Source: UBA1724 sp963611685 (GTDB taxonomy: Bacteria > Verrucomicrobiota > Lentisphaeria > Oligosphaerales > Oligosphaeraceae). Taken from it: a DNA stretch of 18,453 nt. The notes below the pieces were generated by a model. It made no database searches and was not told where the DNA came from. It saw only the letters and a program-made list of their open reading frames with translations. Positions within the stretch are counted from its first letter, which is position 1. Each line of letters starts with the position of its first letter. Shown here in pieces: positions 7,271 through 13,872 of this stretch. The translations under genes were made by a program, and so were the position numbers. Location of the stretch: the NCBI GenBank assembly GCA_963611685.1, contig CAVDSU010000033.1, forward strand, positions 1 through 18,453. Reading direction: 5' to 3'.

Positions 7271-7552
7271 CTAGGACTCCTTCAGGTGCCGGGCACGCTG
7301 CTTGAGGGTCTCGTGGATTCCCGAATAGGGCATCTGGAAGGACGTGGTGCCTCCGCCGCACAGCGGACACCGCCGATCCACGCCCTGCCGCGGCAACGCA
7401 AAGACGTTGCCGCACTTCTTGCAGGTCAAGAGCTTCGAGCGGGAGAGTCGCCAGTTGTGGTTGCTCCGCCACAGCTTGTCCGCCAACAGCAGCACCAGTC
7501 CGCCTAGCAGTGCCAGGAGGGTATACAAAAGCAGTAGCCGAGCGATGGGCAT
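7271..7552 (-). CDS. Small membrane protein with C-terminal zinc ribbon
   Basis: This 93-residue protein has one hydrophobic helix at about residues 4-24, a basic linker, and a rubredoxin/zinc-ribbon knuckle pair CKKCG (44-48) and CPLCG (62-66) that should bind one zinc ion. The helix followed by KLWRSNHNWRLSRSK suggests an inside-facing C terminus, so the zinc ribbon would be cytosolic; this is inference. It is too short for a known enzyme, and I recognise no named family. The gene is tightly packed between the TonB-like gene and rsmD. Its leader is an unusual pyrimidine run (CTTTCTTTTTTCCCC) ending 10 bases before ATG, without a ribosome binding site. Confidence 0.8.
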   Translation of the reverse strand: MPIARLLLLYTLLALLGGLVLLLADKLWRSNHNWRLSRSKLLTCKKCGNVFALPRQGVDRRCPLCGGGTTSFQMPYSGIHETLKQRARHLKES

Positions 7553-7589
7553 GATTTCAGGGGAAAAAAGAAAGGGGTATTTTCAGGCG

Positions 7590-8420
7590 CTAGAGGGCCC
7601 ACTCCACCAAGAGCTGGAAACGTGCGGCGGGAGCGCCCTCCCAGAGTGCGGGACCCGCCTTCCGGCGCAAAAAGCCCCGCAGGGCATCCAATGCCGCGCG
7701 GTCCAGGGCGGCGACGCCGCAGCTCGAGCGCAACAGCAGCCGCGGCACCGAGAGCCCGGGAAGGAATTCCACTTCCATCACCGTGGGAAGGAAGCCCGAG
7801 AGCTCCTTCTTCTGACAGGATTCCTGACGGAGCTTCAGAGTCTCTTCGGAAAACACCGGCGGATTCGCCAAGACTCCCCCGCCCAAAATGCGCCAGCGGG
7901 GCGCCAGGAAAGCCAGGGGATCGGTCTCCGGCGCGACGGGCTCCGGAAGCGAAGCGCACTTCAGGCCCAGGAAGTCCCGCTCATCCAAGGGCGGCAGATG
8001 CCCCTCCAGGCGATTCTCCGTCAAGGACACCCTCGGCGGCTCAGCGGAAGACAGCGTGAAATGCGGCAATTCCGGACCGGGGAGCGCCCCGAAGGCATTG
8101 TAGCGCGAAAAGCCCTGCGCCGTTGGAAAATACCACTGCGAGGGATCGGAGAACTCGATCCAGCGCCAGAGCGCCTTCTCGCTGGCAGTGCACGCCTCAC
8201 CGGGCTGCGCAATCGCCGCCAGGCTCCGCTGGGGTTGCGCGGGGGCGCTCTTCTCACTCCCCGGCTTCAGCAGCAGGAGGGGCAGATGCAACAGCACCAC
8301 CACCAAAATCGCCAGAAAAAGCCGCCGCCACTTGTGCTCCCCCTCCCGACGACTGACGGTGCGCTGCTTCTCGACGCCCGACGACTCCCGCGCCGCACTT
8401 TGCTCAGAGGTCGTTTTCAT
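7590..8420 (-). CDS. TonB-like energy transducer protein
   Basis: This 276-residue protein has a charged 30-residue cytosolic head, one transmembrane helix at about 33-51 (LFLAILVVVLLHLPLLLL) and a long periplasmic part. The last 65 residues have the periodicity of TonB C-terminal domains: an M-E-V-E-F strand, a SSCGVAALDRAALDALR segment (compare S-S-G...LD.AA), then FQLLVEWAL. The proline-rich spacer is short (APAQPQ). The middle, residues 75-200, is unlike TonB and unrecognised; it carries two well-separated cysteines. The ATG at 8420 overlaps the exbD stop by 17 bases, which fixes the start and ties it to ExbB/ExbD. An open extension upstream lies inside exbD in another frame. Assignment rests on position plus the weak C-terminal pattern. 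Confidence 0.72.
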   Translation of the reverse strand: MKTTSEQSAARESSGVEKQRTVSRREGEHKWRRLFLAILVVVLLHLPLLLLKPGSEKSAPAQPQRSLAAIAQPGEACTASEKALWRWIEFSDPSQWYFPTAQGFSRYNAFGALPGPELPHFTLSSAEPPRVSLTENRLEGHLPPLDERDFLGLKCASLPEPVAPETDPLAFLAPRWRILGGGVLANPPVFSEETLKLRQESCQKKELSGFLPTVMEVEFLPGLSVPRLLLRSSCGVAALDRAALDALRGFLRRKAGPALWEGAPAARFQLLVEWAL

Positions 8421-8892
8421 CCAAGGGGACACGGTTCTTGCCGTCGCGCAGACTGGCGCCACTGGTGGCCAAATAGGCATCGAAATTTGCGCCACGGGCG
8501 ATATCGAAGAGCTTCGCCACAATGCTCAGCGGGGCATTCTGGTCCACGTAGAAGACCACCACGCGGCTTCCCTCGGCAGCATGGCCGCCCTCCCCCCGTC
8601 CATAGCGCCCCTCCAGATCCCGCAGGACCTCGTGCAGGGCTTCGGGGCCCTCCAGGCGCTTGGCGTTGTAGAAGAGCCGGCCCTCCTGGGTCACGGTCAC
8701 CACGGTCTTCACCACGGGAGTGACCTCCTCGTTGTCAAAGCGCGGCAGATCGATGGGCACTCCGGGCATGGAGATCCTCTGGCTGCAGATGAGGAAGACC
8801 ACCATCAGCACAAAGAAGAGCCCCAGCAATCCCGTCATGGCAGGGAGGGTGGAGGTCACCCGATGATATTGGGTTCGCCACTGAAAATCCAT
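8404..8892 (-). CDS. ExbD/TolR-family protein lacking the membrane aspartate
   Basis: This 162-residue protein has a short cytosolic N terminus, one transmembrane helix (about residues 20-37) and a periplasmic domain with family features: PGVPIDLPR at 43-51, VTVTQEGRLFYNAKRL at 65-80 and VVVFYVDQNAPLSIVAKLFD at 111-130. Canonical ExbD and TolR carry an aspartate near the start of the helix (TPFID in E. coli ExbD) that is needed for proton flow. Here the matching stretch is TLPAMTGLLGLFF, with threonine T20 in that place. No acidic residue occurs from V12 to I47. The gene lies 27 bases after exbB and overlaps the TonB-like gene, so it is clearly part of the set. The start has no ribosome binding site. 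Confidence 0.88.
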   Translation of the reverse strand: MDFQWRTQYHRVTSTLPAMTGLLGLFFVLMVVFLICSQRISMPGVPIDLPRFDNEEVTPVVKTVVTVTQEGRLFYNAKRLEGPEALHEVLRDLEGRYGRGEGGHAAEGSRVVVFYVDQNAPLSIVAKLFDIARGANFDAYLATSGASLRDGKNRVPLDENDL

Positions 8893-8919
8893 ATTCTTGG
8901 CGACGCGCGTGGCGTCCCG

Positions 8920-9552
8920 CTAGGGAGTCTCCTCCTCGGCGGGCGGCGGATTGTGGGTCAGGAAATAGGTGATCTCCGAGGCGGCCTTGCCCATCTCCTC
9001 CAAAAGATGATCCACCTTCTCCACCAAGACCGCATGGCAAATCTGGCTCACCAGGGACGCCAAGAGGCCCATGGCCGTGCACAAAAGCGCCATCTTGATG
9101 TCGCCGGAGAGCACCTGCGCGCCCTGGAATTCGATATTGCTGATCTTGTCGAAGGCGCCGATGAGGGAGACCAGGGTCCCCAGGAGTCCCACGATGGGAG
9201 TCACATTGGCAAAGGCCGCCAGGAGCTTCAGGTTCCGCTCCAGGCGGGGAACCAGCAGCCGCCCCGTCTCCTCCACGCTGTGGCGCACCGCATCGCCGCC
9301 ATCGCGCCAATGCTCGATGGCAGTGCGCAGGATTTCGCCGACGGGGCCGGTCTTGGCGTCGCAATTCGCCACGGCCTCCTTGACGCGTCCGGCGCGCAGC
9401 TGGCTGAGGATACCGCGGAGTAGCTCGAAGGTATCGACGCGTGCGCGGTGGAGATAGAGATACCGGTCTGCGGCGATGATGAACGTTAGCACCAGGAATG
9501 CGGCCACCACGATGGCGATGATGCCCGGCACATTGGAGATCTGCTCTAGCAT
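8920..9552 (-). CDS. ExbB/TolQ/MotA-type proton channel subunit
   Basis: This 210-residue inner-membrane protein has three helices (about 10-28, 112-134 and 154-177) and a cytosolic loop after the first, as in ExbB and TolQ. Both conserved pore threonines are present: T126 in VGLLGTLVSLIGAF and T159 in ALLCTAMGLLASL. The loop contains the usual ESV-like HSVEETGRLLVPRLERNLKLL. The C terminus is a short acidic tail, PPPAEEETP. In an operon with ExbD and a TonB-like protein it should form the stator that couples the proton gradient to envelope work. The partner's missing aspartate leaves that coupling in doubt. It lies 43 bases after the large helical-repeat protein gene; its leader is C-rich with no ribosome binding site. 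Confidence 0.92.
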   Translation of the reverse strand: MLEQISNVPGIIAIVVAAFLVLTFIIAADRYLYLHRARVDTFELLRGILSQLRAGRVKEAVANCDAKTGPVGEILRTAIEHWRDGGDAVRHSVEETGRLLVPRLERNLKLLAAFANVTPIVGLLGTLVSLIGAFDKISNIEFQGAQVLSGDIKMALLCTAMGLLASLVSQICHAVLVEKVDHLLEEMGKAASEITYFLTHNPPPAEEETP

Positions 9553-9595
9553 GGGTATTGGGGATTCGGGAGTGAATGCGGGAGCCGTTGTCGCG

Positions 9596-11239
9596 CTACT
9601 TCACGCGGGGCACCGCGATCTCTCCGGCACGGGGGATGAACCGCTCCACGGGGATGTGCTGGAAATTCGCGAGATTTGCGGCCAGCTTCTGGGTATCGGG
9701 AGTCGACTGGAAGAGCCGGACCACATTGCCCAGCATGGTGCGGCGCATCTGGTCGAAGGGCGCCAGACCGCGGCGCTTCTCCACGCCCTCGTTGTTCTTG
9801 GCGTACATGTCGTAGATGTCCTTGGCGGTCTGCGTCAGGCTCTCGAAGGTATAGAATTCATCGGCCTCCTGGCTCTCGGCGTAGGCCAGGATGGTGTATG
9901 CCTGGTAGAGGTAGCTGTTGATGACCTGCTCCACATTCCGCTGGCTGCCCGCCAGGATGTCCTCGGCCAGCTCCTTCTTCACGAAGGACTCCAGATCGCC
10001 GGTGAAGCGCTCGGAATTGAAGTCCTTGGCCTCGGCGAACCAGCGCGCGGCGTCCTTCTTGTAGCCGTAGGTATACAGGCGCACCACGGAGTCCACCAGG
10101 AAGTTGCTGTATGCGCCCTGGATGTTGTTGCGGGGATACTGTTCGATGGCGCGCAGATAGACGCGCCGTGTGGCCTCGGCCACATTGAAATTGGGCTGCA
10201 TCTGGAGGGTCCGCAGATCGCCCTTCAAATAGAGGAGCTTTCCGCCCAGGAACGCGGTGCCCAGCGCCTGGAAGATCATTCGCTCGCAGGAGAGGCGCTT
10301 GAAGGCGGCGGCGGGATCCTTCCATACATCCAGGCCCTTCTGCGCCCAGTAGACCGCGTGCGCCTCGGGGAGGCGCCAGTCGAATTCGCCGTATTCCTCG
10401 TTGAGGTACATCATGTATTTGGGATCCAGGCGGTACTTGTAGAACATCCAGCGATGGCGCAGGCACAGCTCCACGTCCTCCGTGATGCCCGCTTCGTCAA
10501 ACTCGGCCTTGAAGCGCTCGGGAATCACCGCCGCCTCCCGGAACTCCAGCTCCAGACGCGCAAAATCCGCCTGCTTCTCCGACAGGATGCGGCGGTATTC
10601 CGCAGCGCGGTCGCCCAGGTTCGCCACCAGCTTTCCTTCGTTGAGGGGCGCCTTGTCCAGGGTCTCCCACTGCAGGTAGTAGTCTCCGAAAAGACGGATC
10701 ATCTCCTTGGCCCACTCCACCTTGTAGTAGCGGTTGGCGTCATCGGTATCCTGTCCCATCTTGTGCTGGAAGATCCATCCCAGCTGGCGAAAGAGATCGG
10801 GATCGCCGGGGTTGTATTCCAGCGCCTCGTCGCGGACGAGCTCGATGCCGCGCTTGACCCAGCGCCAGCGGTCCTCGAAACCGGTGAAGGTCACGGAGAC
10901 ATTGTAGGCCATATTCCAGGAGAGGAAGGCGTGTGCGCCGGTGAAACGGGGCTGGAGCTTCACGATCCAGTCCGCCAGCTGCACCATCTCGTAGTACTTT
11001 CCCTCCTGCTGCATGCGGTTGGAGCGCAGCCACAGGTAGTCGGCCAGGATGCCGCGGAAGCCGCCCAGCGCCACGCTGGTGAAGGCGACCACGGGGGGCG
11101 CATTCTCCAGAGGCGTGTTGTCGGTGAGGTGGTATGTGGAGCGCAGTCCGTTCATCCGGTTCTGGAGGAAGGAGAGGGCTCCCAGGAGCAGGACCATGGC
11201 CACCAGGATGGCGACCAGGCGAGTGAAGCTGCTTTTCAT
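9596..11239 (-). CDS. Membrane-anchored helical-repeat (TPR-like) protein of unknown function
   Basis: I do not recognise a named family. The 547-residue protein has an N-terminal hydrophobic helix (about residues 8-24) that is a membrane anchor or uncleaved signal. It has no lipobox cysteine, so the rest is probably periplasmic. The most conserved-looking part is FRGILADYLWLRSNRMQQEG (61-80), then VQLADWIVKLQPRFTGAH and WNMAYNVSV. Helix-turn-helix periodicity with repeated W/Y, PGDPDLFRQLGWIF at 144-157 and ARWFAEAKDF further on resemble degenerate TPR units. Aromatic residues are frequent throughout. The start ATG at 11239 lies 70 bases after the permease stop. An open extension to 11398 overlaps the permease. 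The leader (CATATCCCCCTATG) lacks a ribosome binding site. Position between an ABC-2 permease and ExbB suggests a structural part of an envelope machine. Confidence 0.85.
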   Translation of the reverse strand: MKSSFTRLVAILVAMVLLLGALSFLQNRMNGLRSTYHLTDNTPLENAPPVVAFTSVALGGFRGILADYLWLRSNRMQQEGKYYEMVQLADWIVKLQPRFTGAHAFLSWNMAYNVSVTFTGFEDRWRWVKRGIELVRDEALEYNPGDPDLFRQLGWIFQHKMGQDTDDANRYYKVEWAKEMIRLFGDYYLQWETLDKAPLNEGKLVANLGDRAAEYRRILSEKQADFARLELEFREAAVIPERFKAEFDEAGITEDVELCLRHRWMFYKYRLDPKYMMYLNEEYGEFDWRLPEAHAVYWAQKGLDVWKDPAAAFKRLSCERMIFQALGTAFLGGKLLYLKGDLRTLQMQPNFNVAEATRRVYLRAIEQYPRNNIQGAYSNFLVDSVVRLYTYGYKKDAARWFAEAKDFNSERFTGDLESFVKKELAEDILAGSQRNVEQVINSYLYQAYTILAYAESQEADEFYTFESLTQTAKDIYDMYAKNNEGVEKRRGLAPFDQMRRTMLGNVVRLFQSTPDTQKLAANLANFQHIPVERFIPRAGEIAVPRVK

Positions 11240-11309
11240 AGGGGGATATGGATCGTGAGAGGGAAGTGAAAGGGGGATTTCGCCGCGTTGCGGTGGCCGG
11301 GGTCCGGTC

Positions 11310-12890
11310 TCAGGAGATTCTCCGGACCACCAGTCCCAGCTCTCTGCGGGTGAGGAAGTAGATGCCCAGGCCGGCCAGCAGGCCGCTGCGGATGACAATC
11401 ACGCGCAGGAACGCCCAGCCGAGATCCTTCGCCTCCACCAGCCGCCCCGCCGCCAGGTCGCCCGTGGTGTTCAGGTCGTCCACGGTGACCACCAGAGTCT
11501 GGACGGTCGTGGCCATGTAGTGCGCCGCGCGCTCCCACATATTCGCATACAGGTAGGAGCCATCGGGCCCCTGGACGGGCGCGTCCATGGCGAAGGGCAC
11601 CACCAGACCGATGATGAGATACGCGATGGCGGCGAAGACCGCCACGGGGGTGGAGAAGAGCGCGCCGACCGTGCAGCCCAGCGCCGCCAGGAAGGCCAGC
11701 TGGTAGAGCGCCATGACCATGGTGCGCATATAGTTCTGCGCGAAGGTGCCCACGGGGCACAGCAGCGTGGGTCCGTCCGCCGCCTGGAAGACCGCAGTGC
11801 GGCTGCGGAATGCGCGGTCGTAGGCCTTCAGGGACTCCTCGTCCTGGGGGATGGACTCCCGGGCGGGCAGACCGATGTCGCCCAGGTTCCGGATCGTGAG
11901 GGAGACGGAGTTCTCGTGGTCCTTGTTAATCAGGTTCTTCGCCAATGCGGGATAGGTATCGACGCCGATCACATATTGCCCCTCCGCATTCTTGGGAGTA
12001 TTCGCGGCGATGGTAGAGAGTTCGCGCCAGACGCCGCCGGGCGCAACGAAGGTCAGACCCGTTCCCTCGGTATACCAGATGGTGGGGATGCCGGCGGTCT
12101 CGTCTGCCTCGCCGAAGTAGAGGAATCCCACATCCAGCGTCAGATCATTCTGGTTGGTGTTGATGGCGTCGTTGGAATACGCGCGGAGGCGGACGGAGAG
12201 CGTAGCGTCGTCGGAGGGGAGCTTCACGCCCTTGTATTCCCAGGTGGCGGTTTCGCCGGGCTTGAGGGTGGTGTTCTTCAGGACGCCGTCGATGAGCTCC
12301 GCCATGATGGCCTTCTTCACCAACAGCTCGTCGGTGCTCTTGGGATCCACCAGCCCCTGGCGCACGCGGGTCTCGTATTCGACCTGGACACGCTGGGAGA
12401 GATCGGGCAGACGGGGGCGGAATTCACGGCGCGCCACCAGGAACTCCCGCTTCAGCCGCGCCATGTCGTCCTCATTGAAGAGCCCCGCCTTGTATGCGCG
12501 GTCCAGGCGGAAGAAGGTGAGTCCGTAGACCAGGAGCATGGAGATCACCAGGATGATGGCATGCATCAGGAAGACGCCCACGAACTTGCCGGTCCAGAGG
12601 ACCCAGCGGGGACAGGGCTTGGTGACCGTCAGATGGACCTGGTAGCCCTCGATTTCGCTGGCCAGCAGCGAGCATCCCAGCCAGAGGCAGGAGGCGGAGA
12701 TCAGCGCCACCACCAGATTCAGGGAGTAGGTGAGGGAGACCTGGATGAGTCCGGCGGCCGTGTTGTCGCCGCGGATGGTCAGGGGCAGCCCCACCACGCA
12801 CAGCAGGATCAGCGCGAAGAGCACGAGGAATACCTTGGACCGCACGGAAGAGCGGATGGTCTGTTTCAGGATTGCGAGGAATGCTTTCAC
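11310..12890 (-). CDS. ABC-2 type transporter permease with large extracytoplasmic insert
   Basis: This 526-residue integral membrane protein has two helices near the N terminus and helix-rich blocks at about 20-36, 52-78, 103-126 and 385-435, with a final helix near 500-515. The segment SEIEGYQVHLTVTKPCPRWV then LWTGKFVGVF (78-106) is the cytosolic coupling motif of ABC-2 permeases that contacts the ATPase. Residues 130-375 form a large, probably periplasmic, beta-rich insert. The open frame begins with TTG at 12905. The GTG at 12890 (VKAFLAILKQTIRSSVRSKVF) gives the usual start of such permeases and is preferred. No ATP-binding subunit is encoded anywhere in the window, so the partner is elsewhere or shared. 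It lies 129 bases after the DJ-1 gene. Confidence 0.88.
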   Translation of the reverse strand: MKAFLAILKQTIRSSVRSKVFLVLFALILLCVVGLPLTIRGDNTAAGLIQVSLTYSLNLVVALISASCLWLGCSLLASEIEGYQVHLTVTKPCPRWVLWTGKFVGVFLMHAIILVISMLLVYGLTFFRLDRAYKAGLFNEDDMARLKREFLVARREFRPRLPDLSQRVQVEYETRVRQGLVDPKSTDELLVKKAIMAELIDGVLKNTTLKPGETATWEYKGVKLPSDDATLSVRLRAYSNDAINTNQNDLTLDVGFLYFGEADETAGIPTIWYTEGTGLTFVAPGGVWRELSTIAANTPKNAEGQYVIGVDTYPALAKNLINKDHENSVSLTIRNLGDIGLPARESIPQDEESLKAYDRAFRSRTAVFQAADGPTLLCPVGTFAQNYMRTMVMALYQLAFLAALGCTVGALFSTPVAVFAAIAYLIIGLVVPFAMDAPVQGPDGSYLYANMWERAAHYMATTVQTLVVTVDDLNTTGDLAAGRLVEAKDLGWAFLRVIVIRSGLLAGLGIYFLTRRELGLVVRRIS

Positions 12891-13019
12891 GGTTCTGGTG
12901 CCCAAGAACGGGCGGTATGTCGTTGGGGGATTGTCGAGTCAGGAAAAGTGGCGTTGCGGGAGGGCCGCTACCGGCGCGTACGCGCGCGGCGGACGGGCGC
13001 CTTCCTTGCGGCAAGGCGG
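12891..13019. other. Intergenic gap between DJ-1 gene and permease, with a small hairpin
   Basis: The gap holds no gene. Just after the DJ-1 stop on the minus strand, CCTTG-ccg-CAAGG can pair, within GC-rich CGCCTT/AAGGCG flanks, but there is no T-run. A GGCGCGTACGCGCGC stretch follows. This could be a weak transcription pause or a processing site; a true terminator is not supported. Confidence 0.3.
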
Positions 13020-13586
13020 CTAGGGCTTCCGCATCATCATTCCGGCGGAGAGCTGCGCGGCCAGGGGCGCGGCGCCGCCGGCGCGGAGGATCTCCAGGGC
13101 GAAATCGAGGGCGGCGGCGGGTCCGCAGGCAGTGAGGATCTTTCCGCTCCGCTGGATGTACCGCCCGGTGTAGATGCCGGAATGGAGCTGTTTTTCGGTG
13201 CCGGGGTAGCAGGTGTATTCCACGCCGTCCAGCACGCCGGCGGCATCCAGCGCCATGGGCGCCGCACAAATCGCGCAGAGCCAAGCGCCGCGGTCGCACG
13301 CGCTGCGCGCCAGCTCGCGGCAGACGGCGCTGTTGGACAGATTCCGGGATCCCGGCATGCCGCCCGGAAAGTAGACCAGGTCCCACGCGGCCGCGGGATC
13401 CAGCGCCTCCACCGAGGCATCGCAACGCACCGCCACGCCATGGGCGGAGGTCACGAAGCCCGCGGGATCCGCGCCGACGCCCGCCAGGGTCACCGCCACG
13501 CCCGCACGCCGAAAGACGTCCGCCGGCGCCAACGCCTCCAGCTCCTCGAAGCCGTTTGCAAGAAGAATCAGGGCGTTCTGGAACAT
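13020..13586 (-). CDS. DJ-1/PfpI-family protein
   Basis: This 188-residue cytosolic protein belongs to the DJ-1/YajL branch of the class I glutamine amidotransferase-like fold. The conserved glutamate is in GFEELEAL (E14/E15), the backbone loop is VYFPGGMPGSRNL, and the redox-sensitive nucleophile cysteine is in AICAAPMALDAAG. The end is MMMRKP. DJ-1 relatives respond to oxidative stress; glyoxalase, chaperone and deglycase roles have been claimed and the last is disputed. The ATG at 13586 gives normal family length. A long upstream extension to 13988 runs through the divergent promoter into antisense thrC and is rejected. It is the first gene of the ten-gene minus-strand run. Confidence 0.93.
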   Translation of the reverse strand: MFQNALILLANGFEELEALAPADVFRRAGVAVTLAGVGADPAGFVTSAHGVAVRCDASVEALDPAAAWDLVYFPGGMPGSRNLSNSAVCRELARSACDRGAWLCAICAAPMALDAAGVLDGVEYTCYPGTEKQLHSGIYTGRYIQRSGKILTACGPAAALDFALEILRAGGAAPLAAQLSAGMMMRKP

Positions 13587-13872
13587 GTCGGTGCGGAGCT
13601 GTGGAAGGGGAAGAGAGAGGGGATTCTCGGAGCGGGTCGCGTCCTGGCGTGGGGGAGTGCCAAATGTCGTGGGGGAGCGTGGGGCGGCGTCTCCCGGAAC
13701 TGTAGCCAACCGCCCCGGAATTATATTAGCCCCATTCCCCAAAAAGAGGCGCCTTTCCCGTAGGAAAGACCACCTCCCCGACCCGAAAAAAACGCCGACG
13801 GCCACTGCACTGCCTCCGGCGTGAGAGAAACGCAACAATATAACACCCATTTTCAGGAGAGTAGCGACACCC
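13587..13872. promoter_or_regulatory. Divergent control region between the DJ-1 gene and thrC
   Basis: This 286-base gene-free region must hold the promoters for thrC (plus) and the DJ-1-led run (minus). A TATAAT hexamer lies on the minus strand at 13720-13725, and the overlapping plus strand reads TATATT at 13722-13727. Neither has a convincing -35 at 16-18 bases. On the plus strand AATATAACA near 13837-13845 is another AT-rich candidate close to thrC. A perfect CTTTCC-cgta-GGAAAG hairpin lies at about 13754-13769. thrC has AGGAG about 15 bases before its ATG, so its start is well placed. Confidence 0.4.
13786..13822 (-). terminator. Candidate intrinsic terminator (minus strand)
   Basis: On the minus strand ACGCCG (13822-13817) pairs with CGGCGT (13797-13792), and an inner GGC/GCC pair closes a 9-base loop. 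The stem runs directly into a T7 tract (13792-13786). It would stop transcripts coming antisense from thrC before they reach the DJ-1-led run. On the plus strand it is only a leader hairpin 50 bases before thrC. Confidence 0.45.

Noticed and set aside
9476..11269. 597-residue plus-strand frame opposite the helical-repeat protein
   Set aside because: The minus-strand protein has a membrane anchor, helical periodicity and operon spacing; the plus-strand frame has the usual Leu/Gly/His-rich antisense composition.
11520..13763. 747-residue plus-strand frame opposite the permease and DJ-1 gene
   Set aside because: It crosses two real genes and a gap, and is low complexity (HH, DQ, GGG runs) with no domain.
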